Below, one piece after another: positions 39,840 through 48,510 of a stretch of DNA of 64,000 nucleotides; the first letter of the stretch is position 1, and each line of letters starts with the position of its first letter. Origin of the DNA: Candidatus Koribacter versatilis Ellin345 (GTDB lineage: Bacteria > Acidobacteriota > Terriglobia > Terriglobales > Acidobacteriaceae); the NCBI RefSeq assembly GCF_000014005.1, contig NC_008009.1, forward strand, positions 2,170,001 to 2,234,000. The letters run 5' to 3'. The notes beneath the pieces are model-generated. The model did not search any database. It saw only the letters and a program-made list of their open reading frames with translations, and was not told the origin of the DNA. The position numbers and the translations under genes were made by a program.

Positions 39840-41185
39840 TGTCCGGCTACTTTGACCTTCATCCCGTCCTGCAGGGGCTGCATGTTCAGGGAGTTCAACG
39901 CGACGAGGGTCTTTTCCGGGAGGCCGGAAATCTCGACGCGCGTAAGGTTTGAGATGCCGGTTTGGATGTTCTGGCGCTTGATGTGGCCGTCAGCAACCAC
40001 GTAAACGTATTTGTCGCCGCCGTCCTGGCGTACGGCTTCGCGCGGCACGGTGATGACATCGTTCTTTTGCGCCGTGATGATCGAGACCGTCACGTTGATA
40101 TTCGGCAGCAGCTTGCCGTCGTCGTTTGGAACGTTAACCAGGATCTCGCCGACCATTCTCGTGCCACGCGTTACGACCGTGGATGGAACGCGGGTCACGG
40201 TGCCAGTCCAGGTGCGGCCGGGCAGTGCGTCCCAACTCACGTTGACCTGCTCGCCTTGCGAAAGGCGACCAAGGTCCGGCTCGTCAATGAATGCACGCAC
40301 TTCGATGGTCTTCAATTCAGCTACGCCAACCAGCAGATCGCCAGGATTGACGAACGTTCCTTCGCGTACCGGCAGGGAATAGACCGTGCCTTCCACGTCA
40401 GAACGGATGTTCGTCTGTCCGAGAGTTGCTTGTGCGGCGTCGTACGTTGCCTGCGCTTCTTTTTCCGAAGCCTGCACCCGCGTTGCATCCTGTGGAGAGT
40501 AGCGCTGGGTGCCAGTCTGCTGGAGAGAGCTCACCGCTGCTTCTGAAACTCTGAGCTGGTTCTCAGCAGCCTGTACTTCCGCCGGAGAGGCAGCCCCGGA
40601 TTGCAGCAACTTCTGTAGCGCGGCGAGATTGCGTTGCGCAGCATCGCGGTCGGCCTGGGCCTTCACCAATTGCGATTGGCGATTGATGACCTCTTCGCGG
40701 CTGCCGCCGTTCTGCACGGCGGCTTGCTCGGCTTGGGCGGTCTTCAACTGGGCAAAAGCACGTGCCGATTGAGCGCGGACGGAGGCATCATCAAGCGTAA
40801 GCAGGATCTGGCCTTTTTTTACGTGGTCGCCCGCCTTGACGTAGATCTTTTGGACGGTAGTGGAAATTGGGGCGTGCGCCTGGAAATCCGCCACGGGTTC
40901 CACTTTACCGTTGGTCGAAATGGTAGCTGTGAGCGAGCCGCGCTGCACGCGGTCGGCGCGGATGGATGACGTTCCCTTGCGGGTGACCAGCATGGTCGCC
41001 CCGACAATAACGGCAAGCAGCAGGATGCCGGGCACGAGCATGCTGCGACGGCCACCGTGTCCAATACCGTTGCCGTTCAGATGGTTATGAGAGGTTGCGG
41101 CCATGCGTCTCGAATTTTTTAGTATAGCGTACTGCTCTGTCTGATCCGGCGTAGTAGCAGGTTCGAAAGGAGCGATTTTAGGCAT
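39836..41185 (-). CDS. HlyD/RND-type periplasmic adaptor protein
   Basis: About 449 residues. A single N-terminal transmembrane helix (VPGILLLAVIVGATMLV) is followed by a lipoyl/barrel-sandwich half (STNGKVEPVADFQAHAPIST, KVKKGQILLTLDDASVRAQS-like), a long coiled-coil hairpin with AEQAAVQNGGSREEVINRQS and NLAALQKLLQSGAASPAEVQ, and a membrane-proximal beta domain (EISGLPEKTLVALNSLNMQP). It bridges an inner-membrane pump to TolC. ATG 41185 has GAGGG nine bases upstream; ATG 41104 is an alternative. It heads the HlyD-TPR-TolC operon. Confidence 0.9.
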   Translation of the reverse strand: MPKIAPFEPATTPDQTEQYAILKNSRRMAATSHNHLNGNGIGHGGRRSMLVPGILLLAVIVGATMLVTRKGTSSIRADRVQRGSLTATISTNGKVEPVADFQAHAPISTTVQKIYVKAGDHVKKGQILLTLDDASVRAQSARAFAQLKTAQAEQAAVQNGGSREEVINRQSQLVKAQADRDAAQRNLAALQKLLQSGAASPAEVQAAENQLRVSEAAVSSLQQTGTQRYSPQDATRVQASEKEAQATYDAAQATLGQTNIRSDVEGTVYSLPVREGTFVNPGDLLVGVAELKTIEVRAFIDEPDLGRLSQGEQVNVSWDALPGRTWTGTVTRVPSTVVTRGTRMVGEILVNVPNDDGKLLPNINVTVSIITAQKNDVITVPREAVRQDGGDKYVYVVADGHIKRQNIQTGISNLTRVEISGLPEKTLVALNSLNMQPLQDGMKVKVAGQ

Positions 41186-41375
41186 TCCAGCCATCCCTCA
41201 TTGGACGCAATCTGACGCCATAAGTTGCGAAAAACAGCATCTACTTTGGTTCATGACACCCATTGTCATTTAAGCGACATCTGAAGTGGCAACAGCAAGC
41301 GACATCAGCGGGTGTGAACCCCAGGCAGTATGCCGGTTTCGCCGAGTTTCACCCTTCGCCACAGGGATGCGCCAC

Positions 41376-42401
41376 ATGTCGGAACGGGCCGAATCAAAAG
41401 AGCTCGCGGTTTTGAGTCCAAAGAGTCCAGCTGCTCACCAAGTCGAACCCGAAGCACCAGCAAAAGATGCGCCGAAACCTCCGCGGCACCGAAAGCTAAC
41501 GCTGCGCGGGTGGAAGAACGTTCTTCGACGGAGCGCGGTCGACATCGATAACAACCACATTATGGCGTTCGCCGGATCGTTGGCGTACTACTTCGTGCTC
41601 TCGTTGTTTCCGGCGCTAATCGCGTTGGCTGCGGTTGTTTCGCTGCTACCGATGCCAGACTTGTTCCAGAACATCATGTCGGTGTTCGGGCGTGTGCTGC
41701 CAGACGAGAGTATGAAGTTGGTGTCGAAGGTGGTTGCCGACGTCATTCGTCCCCACAGCGGCCGCCTGCTCTCGTTCGGATTGATCGGCAGCCTTTGGAC
41801 AGCGTCCAGCGGCTTCAGCGGAATGATTGAGTCTCTGAACGTCGCTTACGGCGTTCCAGAGACTCGAGCCTGGTGGAAGACACGCTTGTTGGCGATCGGC
41901 TTGACGCTCCTCGTCGGCGGCATGCTCACGGTCTCGATTCTCTGTATGACCGTTGGCCCACATTTTCTGGAAATCTTTGCGGACAAAATCGGATTCGGCC
42001 CGATGTTCCTGCTCACCTGGAAGATCGTCCGCTGGCCAATCGCGTTTGCACTCGTTGTACTGTCGATCGAAGCAATTTACTTCCTGGCGCCGAATGTGCG
42101 GCAACACTTCATGCATACCCTGACCGGCGCACTGATCGCGGTGGGGGCGTGGGTCGTGCTTTCGTTGGCGCTGGGTGTTTACTTTGGGAAGTTCGCGCAC
42201 TTCAACAAGACCTACGGGGTGCTCGGCGCTGCCATCGGATTGCTGACCTGGCTCTACTGGACGTCGCTGGCGATCCTGGTCGGAGGGGAAGTGAATTCGG
42301 AGATCATCCAGGAAACAGGGGATGGCAAGCTGCCCCTCAAGCAGCCGCCGCCGGACAAGGTGAAGCCTGTGCCGGCAGATGCGGCGCAGTTGGCGGCCTA
42401 A
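41376..42401 (+). CDS. YihY/BrkB family inner membrane protein
   Basis: The protein is about 341 residues from ATG 41376, which has AGGG nine bases upstream; earlier GTG/ATG codons at 41286 and 41367 are possible. After a charged, proline-rich N-terminus come about six transmembrane helices with family motifs: MAFAGSLAYYFVLSLFPALI, GFSGMIESLNVAYGVPETRA, VRQHFMHTLTGALIAVGAWV and TYGVLGAAIGLLTWLYW. The family was once called RNase BN, but that activity belongs to another gene; its role is unclear. It is followed after 27 bases by queF. Confidence 0.9.
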   Translation: MSERAESKELAVLSPKSPAAHQVEPEAPAKDAPKPPRHRKLTLRGWKNVLRRSAVDIDNNHIMAFAGSLAYYFVLSLFPALIALAAVVSLLPMPDLFQNIMSVFGRVLPDESMKLVSKVVADVIRPHSGRLLSFGLIGSLWTASSGFSGMIESLNVAYGVPETRAWWKTRLLAIGLTLLVGGMLTVSILCMTVGPHFLEIFADKIGFGPMFLLTWKIVRWPIAFALVVLSIEAIYFLAPNVRQHFMHTLTGALIAVGAWVVLSLALGVYFGKFAHFNKTYGVLGAAIGLLTWLYWTSLAILVGGEVNSEIIQETGDGKLPLKQPPPDKVKPVPADAAQLAA

Positions 42402-42428
42402 ACCGCCGATGCCATTTAGAATGGCTGT

Positions 42429-42827
42429 ATGCCGAAACAACCTGCCTATACTGCGGAGCATGCTGCCGCGGGCTTAGACGCCAACTTCCCCGAGATCGAA
42501 GTCTGGCCGAACCAGTTTCCGAATTACGAGATCGAGATTGATGTGCCCGAGTTCACGTCGGTATGCCCCAAGACCGGACTTCCAGATTTCGGCACGCTCT
42601 GGATTCGCTATATGCCAAACAAGAGCTGCCTCGAGCTGAAGTCGCTCAAGGAGTATCTGTTCACGTATCGCAACCTCGGCATCTTCCAGGAAAACATTGT
42701 GAACCGCGTGCTCAACGACGTGGTGAAGGCAACAAAGCCGGTGTGGGCCGAAGTGCGCGGCGTGTTTAATGCGCGCGGCGGGATTGGGACGACAGTGGTG
42801 GCACGGTATCCGAGGCCGAAGAAGTAG
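42429..42827 (+). CDS. queF: NADPH-dependent 7-cyano-7-deazaguanine reductase (preQ0 to preQ1)
   Basis: The 132-residue protein is the short (YkvM-type) QueF. The catalytic Cys46 sits in FTSVCPKTGLPDFG with the proton-relay Asp53. The NADPH-binding QueF motif is LELKSLKEYLFTYRNLGIF (Glu69 onward), followed by ENIVNRVLNDVV. It reduces the nitrile of preQ0 to the aminomethyl group of preQ1 in queuosine biosynthesis. No preQ1 riboswitch or other que gene is visible in the window. Confidence 0.95.
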   Translation: MPKQPAYTAEHAAAGLDANFPEIEVWPNQFPNYEIEIDVPEFTSVCPKTGLPDFGTLWIRYMPNKSCLELKSLKEYLFTYRNLGIFQENIVNRVLNDVVKATKPVWAEVRGVFNARGGIGTTVVARYPRPKK

Positions 42828-42830
42828 CCG

Positions 42831-44327
42831 CTACTCTGGCGGTTGTTTCGCTCCTGGTTGGTAAGAACAACCGTCCGCCTCCCCGGCTTTCTTGCTCGCA
42901 TACAGCCAGCATGCGAGATGGAGTGCTGGCTTCTCATATCGCGGAAACCATTCGAAACTGGCGGTCGAAACCGCAAGGTCTTCGACCTTCATCCAGGCAG
43001 TCTCGGGAATGTGGGTGCGATCGGTCCAGAAGTAAACGCTGCACTGAGTGCGCGGCGCGCAAAGCGTGTCGCCGACGCGTTGATAGTAGTCGCGTTCGCG
43101 CTTTATGGATTCCGGAACTACCACGAAGTGAATTGTGCCGTCGCCTGTTCCATCGGGAACGGCGCGAATTTCTTCCCAATCTCTCGGCGTCTGTGGATCC
43201 CAAGATTTGCGGTCGTACCGACTCGTGGGCGCCGGACCTTCGTCATACTTCAGCACGGGATGCGTGTCGCGCGTGCAGCGATGATAAGTCGTGTCGCCGG
43301 TCTTGATCTCAGTTTCGCTGATCACCTTGTAATGCGGGTCTTTGGTGATGTACGTCGGACGGCTCTGTTCGGGATCGTCACAACCTCCGGGTCCGCAGAA
43401 TGCAACTGAGTACTTACCCTCGCCGCCGTGGTGCATGATCTGCAATCCAAATGCGTCGTCGCACTTCGCTTTCCAGAAGCCAGTGAAGTCTTTTAAGTCG
43501 TCGCGCTCGCCGGGATAGTCGTCCTTCGCGAGCACTTTGCGGATGTCACCTACCGTCTGGTACTTCGCTTTCGTCTTGCCGGCACCGTAGTCGTAGGTGG
43601 TGCTCTGCTTGGTTTTTGTGGTCTGTACGCCCAACTCCAAGATGGTCCAACCCTGGAGCGACAACTCGTCCGGGATGCGCGCATTGTCCGCTGTAGCTAG
43701 CTCTCCCGAGAGTCCCATTGACTCCTGCTTTGGAGGTGCGGACTTGGTCCGATCGGATTGATAGAAGGAGAAATTCAAGACATATTCGATCGTGTTTTGT
43801 GCGGTGCGTTTTATATTTCCACTAACCGTCCACGGCGGCGCAAAGTAACCCTCCGCACTCATCGTCGCGAGGTGAATGCCTGTTTTCTGGTTGGCGTAAT
43901 CCACCGTTTTTGAAGTCTCGATCTCGGCGGGCCCTTTCGGGTATATCTCGCCAAGAATGCGCTTTACCAGTTTCAGATTCAGTGCCATCGCGTCGGCGCC
44001 ATCCATCTCGTAACCCCCGGGCGCGATGTTGCCGCGCACTGCCATAACGCGGCCACCGACGAGTAGGACGTCGCCTTTGTAATTGCCTTCGGGCCCTCTC
44101 GCATCGGTTGAAAACTGGATGTCGAAGCTCTGCGTGTCGAATTGACCGCGCCATGACGCGTAGCCTTCCTGGCCTGCGTCCGTCTGCCGCATTGAAAACT
44201 TGTTTAACGAGTCCCATGCGGTCGGTTTCCCGCAGGCCTCGTCGCAGTCGCTTTGTGCGAGGAGCATGAGTGAACTCAAGGCGACGAAGATAAGCAGAAC
44301 GAATGCGCGAAGCGGGCGTGTGGTCAC
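42831..44327 (-). CDS. Large secreted protein of unknown function
   Basis: The 498-residue protein has a signal peptide (LRAFVLLIFVALSSLMLLA-Q). The mature part is probably all-beta with many Tyr/Trp and ten or more Cys, including CDEACG near the N-terminus and CGPGGCDDPE in the middle. Two regions can be distinguished: a beta-rich N-terminal half (NYKGDVLLVGGRVMAVRGNI, APPWTVSGNIKRTAQNTIEY) and a C-terminal half with DFTGFWKAKCDDAFGLQIMH and YSVAFCGPGG, resembling a small ligand-binding beta domain. I recognise no family. It is convergent with queF. Confidence 0.7.
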   Translation of the reverse strand: MTTRPLRAFVLLIFVALSSLMLLAQSDCDEACGKPTAWDSLNKFSMRQTDAGQEGYASWRGQFDTQSFDIQFSTDARGPEGNYKGDVLLVGGRVMAVRGNIAPGGYEMDGADAMALNLKLVKRILGEIYPKGPAEIETSKTVDYANQKTGIHLATMSAEGYFAPPWTVSGNIKRTAQNTIEYVLNFSFYQSDRTKSAPPKQESMGLSGELATADNARIPDELSLQGWTILELGVQTTKTKQSTTYDYGAGKTKAKYQTVGDIRKVLAKDDYPGERDDLKDFTGFWKAKCDDAFGLQIMHHGGEGKYSVAFCGPGGCDDPEQSRPTYITKDPHYKVISETEIKTGDTTYHRCTRDTHPVLKYDEGPAPTSRYDRKSWDPQTPRDWEEIRAVPDGTGDGTIHFVVVPESIKRERDYYQRVGDTLCAPRTQCSVYFWTDRTHIPETAWMKVEDLAVSTASFEWFPRYEKPALHLACWLYASKKAGEADGCSYQPGAKQPPE

Positions 44328-44428
44328 TGGATGTCTTCTCTGCGCGACAGATTAGCGACGTCGTTGCCGGTGCGTCTAGACAATTCAGCGAGTGTCACGC
44401 AGGCGCGTGATATCCTCTCCGCCACCCC

Positions 44429-45685
44429 ATGTCCTCCAGCATCACAGCGCGTTCCATCGTAAGTCCTGCCGCCGCGCGCGTTACGCTGCTCATCCTCACG
44501 CTGCTCAACTTCTTTAACTACATCGATCGCTCAATCCTGTTCGCAGTGCAGCCGCAGGTGCAGGCGGAGTTCCATTGCAGTGACCGGCAGATCGGCTTGC
44601 TGACCTCCGCGTTTTTCTTCACCTACATGTGTTTTGCACCTTTCGTCGGTCCGTTGGCGGACCGGTTTACCCGCAAATACATCATGGCAATTGGGGCCAT
44701 CGTGTGGAGCGTGGCCACGCTGCTCACAGCCGTGACGCATAGTTACGACGTGCTGCTCTTCCGCCATGCCATTGTCGGCATTGGCGAGGCGACATTCGTC
44801 ACCATCACGCCGTCGTTTGTCTCCGACCTGTTTCCCGAAGAAAAGCGGGCGCGCATCATGGCCATCTTCTATATGGCCATTCCCGTGGGAACCGCGATTG
44901 GATACCTGGTGGGCGGATATCTCGGCCATCGCCACGGATGGCGAATGCCGTTCTACGTCTGCGCGATTCCCGGCATGATCATGGGTTTGCTGCTGCTGCT
45001 GGTGCCCGAGCCGGTGCGCGGATCCCACGACACCATCGTCGCGACCCACGAACGTTCGTCGTTCTTAGGACTCTTCCGCAATGGCGCGTTCTGGACTTGC
45101 TCGCTGGGCATGGCGATGATGACCTTCGCTGTCGGCGGGCTGCAGGTGTGGATGCCCACATTCCTCAACCGCATGCGCGAGATACCGCTCGACGCGGCCA
45201 ATTTCCGGTTCGGACTGCTCACTGTGGTCGGCGGGCTGGCAGCGGCCTTCGCTGGCGGATGGCTTGGCGATCGTATGCTGAAGCGCAGCGCGGGCGCCTA
45301 TTATCTCGTCTCCGGGATTGGTATGGCCGTGTGCCTGCCCTTCATGATCGTCGCGATTACGGCGAAGGGCCCGATTATGTACGTCGCAATCCTGTTGGCG
45401 GAGTTCTTCATCCTGCTCAATACTGCGCCATTGAATGCCGCGCTGGTGAACTCGGTCTCAGCGAACATCCGTTCGACGGCGGTAGCCGTGAACCTGTTCA
45501 CCATCCATCTGCTCGGGGATGCGTTCTCGCCAACGATCATCGGCTGGATCTCCGACAAGACCAACCTTCAGGTCGGTTTCATCCCGACGGTCGTCGCGGT
45601 TATCCTTTCTGCTGTGATCCTCTTCATTGGTATTCGCACTGCTCCCAAGATCAGCATCGCGGGTTCGACTGGCGCCCACGCATGA
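44429..45685 (+). CDS. MFS transporter (spinster-like)
   Basis: The 418-residue protein has 12 predicted transmembrane helices and MFS signatures: FNYIDRSILFAVQPQVQAEF, FVGPLADRFTRKYIMAIGAI (motif A) and AIVGIGEATFVTITPSFVSD, which is typical of spinster-type sugar/lipid transporters. The central loop and C-terminal half (GWLGDRMLKRSAGAYYLVSG) are normal. Its TGA stop overlaps the start of a GT2 glycosyltransferase gene, implying coupled function, possibly export of a glycolipid or isoprenoid. The substrate is unknown. Confidence 0.9.
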   Translation: MSSSITARSIVSPAAARVTLLILTLLNFFNYIDRSILFAVQPQVQAEFHCSDRQIGLLTSAFFFTYMCFAPFVGPLADRFTRKYIMAIGAIVWSVATLLTAVTHSYDVLLFRHAIVGIGEATFVTITPSFVSDLFPEEKRARIMAIFYMAIPVGTAIGYLVGGYLGHRHGWRMPFYVCAIPGMIMGLLLLLVPEPVRGSHDTIVATHERSSFLGLFRNGAFWTCSLGMAMMTFAVGGLQVWMPTFLNRMREIPLDAANFRFGLLTVVGGLAAAFAGGWLGDRMLKRSAGAYYLVSGIGMAVCLPFMIVAITAKGPIMYVAILLAEFFILLNTAPLNAALVNSVSANIRSTAVAVNLFTIHLLGDAFSPTIIGWISDKTNLQVGFIPTVVAVILSAVILFIGIRTAPKISIAGSTGAHA

Positions 45686-46869
45686 TTTGGTGGCACGCGC
45701 ATTGGGAGGCGCTCGTCGCCTTCGCGATTGGCTTGGTATGGCTCTCGCGTCTGCTTGCCGCGTCGCGTGGCATGCCGAAGCTCGCAGAGATCTCTCGTCC
45801 AGAGTGGGACCTGCGGCCTGATCCCGCGCCGCGTGTGAGTATCGTGGTTTGCGCGCTGAACGAGGAAGGGAAGATTGAGCCGGCGCTACGCTCGCTGCTG
45901 GAACTGGATTATCCCGATTACGAAGTTGTGGCGGTGGACGACCGCTCGACGGATCGCACCGGCGAAATCATGGACCGCATCGCCGAGGAGTATCGCGCCA
46001 ACGCGCATCATCACTTGCGCGTCGTTCACGTCACCGAGTTGCCGCCGGGCTGGCTCGGCAAGGTTCACGCTATGTGGAGTGCGACCCGCGTCGCGGATGG
46101 CGACTGGATCCTGTTTACCGATGCCGACGTGGTCTTTCAGAAGGAAACTCTACGCCGCGCGATCGCTTACGCAGAACGCGAGCGCGCCGATCATGTCGTC
46201 CTGTTTCCGACGATGCTGATGTACACTTGGGACGAGCGCATGATGATCGCATTCTTCCAGGCGATGTTCGTGTTTGGGCATCGTCCATGGAAGACCGCCG
46301 ACCCGAAGTCGCGCGACCACATGGGCGTCGGCGCGTTTAACCTCATCCGCCGCAGCGTCTACGAGAAGATCGGTACCTACGCGCGGATGAAGATGGCCGT
46401 GGTGGACGACATGAAGCTCGGCGAGATCGTAAAGAAGGAAGGTTACGCGCAACGCAACGTCTTCGGCCGCGACCTCATTCAGTTACATTGGCATTCCGGA
46501 GCGCTCGGAGTCGTGCGCGGGCTAACCAAGAACTTCTTCGCCATCCTGCGCTTCAATCCTTTCCTTACGCTTGGCGTGATCCTCGGCATGCTGCTCTTCA
46601 ATCTCACGCCGTTTGTCGGGGTCTTCCTGACGCACGGATGGGCGCGCGCGGGGTACGCGCTGGCCTTGGCTTCGATTGCCGGCATTTACTACGGAATGTC
46701 GGACCGCTCCACGATTCCGTGGTATTACGTGGTGCTGCATCCAGTCAGCACGGTGCTCTTCGCGTACACCGTGGGGAGATCGATGGTGGTCACGCTGGCG
46801 CAGGATGGGATTACATGGCGCGGAACGCATTACTCGCTCAACGAGCTGCGGAAGGGCGTAGACGTTTAG
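45682..46869 (+). CDS. GT2 family glycosyltransferase, membrane-anchored
   Basis: The 395-residue protein starts at ATG 45682, overlapping the MFS stop by four bases. It has an N-terminal helix (LVAFAIGLVWLSRLLA) and a GT-A domain with VSIVVCALNEEGKIEPALRS, EVVAVDDRSTDRTGEIM, LPPGWLGKVHAMWSA, the DxD in LFTDADVVFQ, GVGAFNLIRRSVYEKIG and a catalytic-base DDMKLGE. Three C-terminal helices follow. The LPPGWLGK-type motif is seen in HpnB/CrtQ-like enzymes that modify hopanoids or carotenoids, but the acceptor is not certain. Confidence 0.9.
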   Translation: MIWWHAHWEALVAFAIGLVWLSRLLAASRGMPKLAEISRPEWDLRPDPAPRVSIVVCALNEEGKIEPALRSLLELDYPDYEVVAVDDRSTDRTGEIMDRIAEEYRANAHHHLRVVHVTELPPGWLGKVHAMWSATRVADGDWILFTDADVVFQKETLRRAIAYAERERADHVVLFPTMLMYTWDERMMIAFFQAMFVFGHRPWKTADPKSRDHMGVGAFNLIRRSVYEKIGTYARMKMAVVDDMKLGEIVKKEGYAQRNVFGRDLIQLHWHSGALGVVRGLTKNFFAILRFNPFLTLGVILGMLLFNLTPFVGVFLTHGWARAGYALALASIAGIYYGMSDRSTIPWYYVVLHPVSTVLFAYTVGRSMVVTLAQDGITWRGTHYSLNELRKGVDV

Positions 46870-46874
46870 CGGCT

Positions 46875-47312
46875 CTACACAAACACAATCGGGTTCCTCT
46901 GCTCCTGCGCAGCCCTCACCAGTACCGACATATCTTCCAGAAACTTGGCCGTGATTTTCGAGGCGCGCGAGCCAAGGCGGTCTTTGGCCGATTGCAGTTC
47001 CACATCAAGCGGAATGAGCTCCGATTGTTCGACGATGTCGCCACTGTGCGAGTAATCGTAGAGCACCCGATCCGTAAGAACGGATTCAGCGGCCCCCAGC
47101 ATGGGGCCGAGTTCCTTCGATACTTCGACGATCTCGTGCGAAGTGCCCAGCTTGATGCGGACTGCTTGCCGCTCCTCGCGAGGGTGGACCTTCTTTTTTT
47201 CCGGATCGGTGAAGTAAATGGCTCCCGTGCGGACGTCAACCTCGGCGCCTTCCTTCTCCATGTCGAAGGGTAGGTTCTCCTTTGCGCGATAAACCACGGC
47301 AATCAAGCCCAT
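46875..47312 (-). CDS. Hypothetical protein
   Basis: The 145-residue soluble protein begins MGLIAVVYRAKENLPFDMEK, with acidic patches (VDVRTGAIYFTDPEKKKVHP) and a C-terminal helix (DVELQSAKDRLGSRASKITA, LEDMSVLVRAAQEQRNPI). It has no signal peptide or Cys motif. I recognise no family. It lies 33 bases after the OB-fold protein gene on the same strand and may be the last gene of that unit; it is convergent with the glycosyltransferase. Confidence 0.65.
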   Translation of the reverse strand: MGLIAVVYRAKENLPFDMEKEGAEVDVRTGAIYFTDPEKKKVHPREERQAVRIKLGTSHEIVEVSKELGPMLGAAESVLTDRVLYDYSHSGDIVEQSELIPLDVELQSAKDRLGSRASKITAKFLEDMSVLVRAAQEQRNPIVFV

Positions 47313-47345
47313 GAACGCACCTCGTCTCAGGACATTGATTGCAGT

Positions 47346-47855
47346 CTATTCCGGTACCGAGTCGTCGTTCATGGGATCCGCCTGGTCCTGCAGCGTGCGT
47401 TTCGTTTTGGAACGCTTGGCCTTCTTCCCATGGAAGCTGCCGGCGCTGAAGTTGCCGTGGCGCGCAACGTCGTAATTCTTCGGCAGCGGCGGGATGTGCC
47501 AGGCGATTTCGCCGTGGATTTGCGAAGCCTCGCTCAGCACAATCTCCGGACGCCCCTGGTAGAGCTTGATCAGACCGTCGATTTCGATCTCCTGCTCGGC
47601 AAGGGTGCGGACGTCGCCGATGTCCTCAAGCTTGGAAGGGAAGACCACAACGGTAAACGGACAGAGTTGGTAGTTCTCACAGAAGTTCAGGTAATGGGTG
47701 CCGCTGGCGCTGGCGGTCACCTTCAGCACACGTCCGCGAATGCACACGATTTCGCCAATGTGTTCGGGAGCTTTATCAATGGGATAGCAGTCGGCGCGCA
47801 GGCAAATGGCGCTGCCGAAGCACAGCGCCACGCACAACAGGGCCCGGGTCAGCAT
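47346..47855 (-). CDS. Secreted OB-fold-like protein
   Basis: The 169-residue protein has a signal peptide (RALLCVALCFGSAICLRA). A compact beta-rich domain follows, resembling an OB fold: EIVCIRGRVLKVTASASGTH, LCPFTVVVFPSKLEDIGDVR, EIEIDGLIKLYQGRPEIVLS. Four Cys in CYPID, EIVCIRG and CENYQLC may form disulfides. The tail is basic (HGKKAKRSKTKRTLQ). Its ATG overlaps the stop of the upstream AhpD/CMD-family gene (TAATG), so the two are translated together. Function is unknown. Confidence 0.75.
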   Translation of the reverse strand: MLTRALLCVALCFGSAICLRADCYPIDKAPEHIGEIVCIRGRVLKVTASASGTHYLNFCENYQLCPFTVVVFPSKLEDIGDVRTLAEQEIEIDGLIKLYQGRPEIVLSEASQIHGEIAWHIPPLPKNYDVARHGNFSAGSFHGKKAKRSKTKRTLQDQADPMNDDSVPE

Positions 47856-48379
47856 TATTTCGTAGGTTCCATCTTCAGCACATCGTTAAAGCGGTTGAAG
47901 TAGTTGAAGAGCCCGATCGCCGCCGCGAGCTCGATGATCTGGCCTTCGTCATAGTAGCGGCGCAATTCGGCCCAGAAGGCGTCGTCCACCTCGTGGGGGC
48001 GCTGTGTTTCGCGTTCGGCCAATTCGAGGGCTGCTTTCTCGGCATCCGTAAAGTCAGTGCGATTGCGGAAGTTTGCGAGGTCGGCGATTTGTTCCTTCGA
48101 CCAGCCGTGCTTTTCTGCCAACTGGCAGTGGGAGTTCAGTCAATACTCGCAATGATTGAGCTGCGAGGTGCGAACGATGACCAACTCTTTCAGCTTTGGG
48201 CCGATGGTGCCGGTCTCCATAACCGCCCGGAAATGCGCGATCATAGTCCTGAGGATCTCGGGCCGATGCGCGACCGTCCGAAACATGTTCGGCACGTTCC
48301 CGCGGACCTTCATAAAGTGGTCGTAGATCTCGCCGGTGGGCGCGTCGACTTCCGATTTGTCGAGACGTCGAATTCTCAT
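47855..48379 (-). CDS. AhpD/carboxymuconolactone decarboxylase-family protein, probable selenoprotein
   Basis: Two frames join at an in-frame TGA (48142-48140) to give a normal 174-residue CMD/AhpD-like protein. Before it: PKLKELVIVRTSQLNHCEY; after it: LNSHCQLAEKHGWSKEQIAD. The family active site is C-x-x-C-x3-H, and TGA replaces exactly the second Cys (Cys77-Glu-Tyr-Sec80-Leu-Asn-Ser-His84). A hairpin with a G-containing loop starts 11 bases after the TGA. AhpD-like CxxU proteins have been predicted before. ATG 48379 has AGAGG five bases upstream. Such thiol/selenol proteins reduce peroxides or act in disulfide exchange. The alternative is a nonsense mutation or sequencing error. Confidence 0.8.
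48115..48142 (-). promoter_or_regulatory. UGA-Sec codon and bacterial SECIS-like hairpin
   Basis: The mRNA reads UGA (48142-48140), 11 bases, then stem CUGCC (48128-48124), loop AGUU (48123-48120) and stem GGCAG (48119-48115). Sixteen bases separate UGA from the loop, and a G is second in the loop. Both fit published bacterial SECIS criteria (loop 16-37 bases after UGA, G among the first two loop bases, at least four upper-stem pairs), at the short end of the range. Confidence 0.6.
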
Positions 48380-48510
48380 CACTACCTCTTTACGTGAAAT
48401 GCAAGCACCTAACAATCCTACGCGGGTGGATGCTTTCCCGGAAACGGAAGCAAACGCGGCGGGAATAACCCAAAATACATTCGGCGCATCCAACGAGAGT
48501 TCCACCTAGA

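Noticed and set aside
47855-48379. Interpretation of the AhpD-like gene as a simple pseudogene
   Set aside because: The only defect is a TGA exactly at a redox Cys with a SECIS-like hairpin, and the downstream half is undecayed; kept as an alternative, not the main call.
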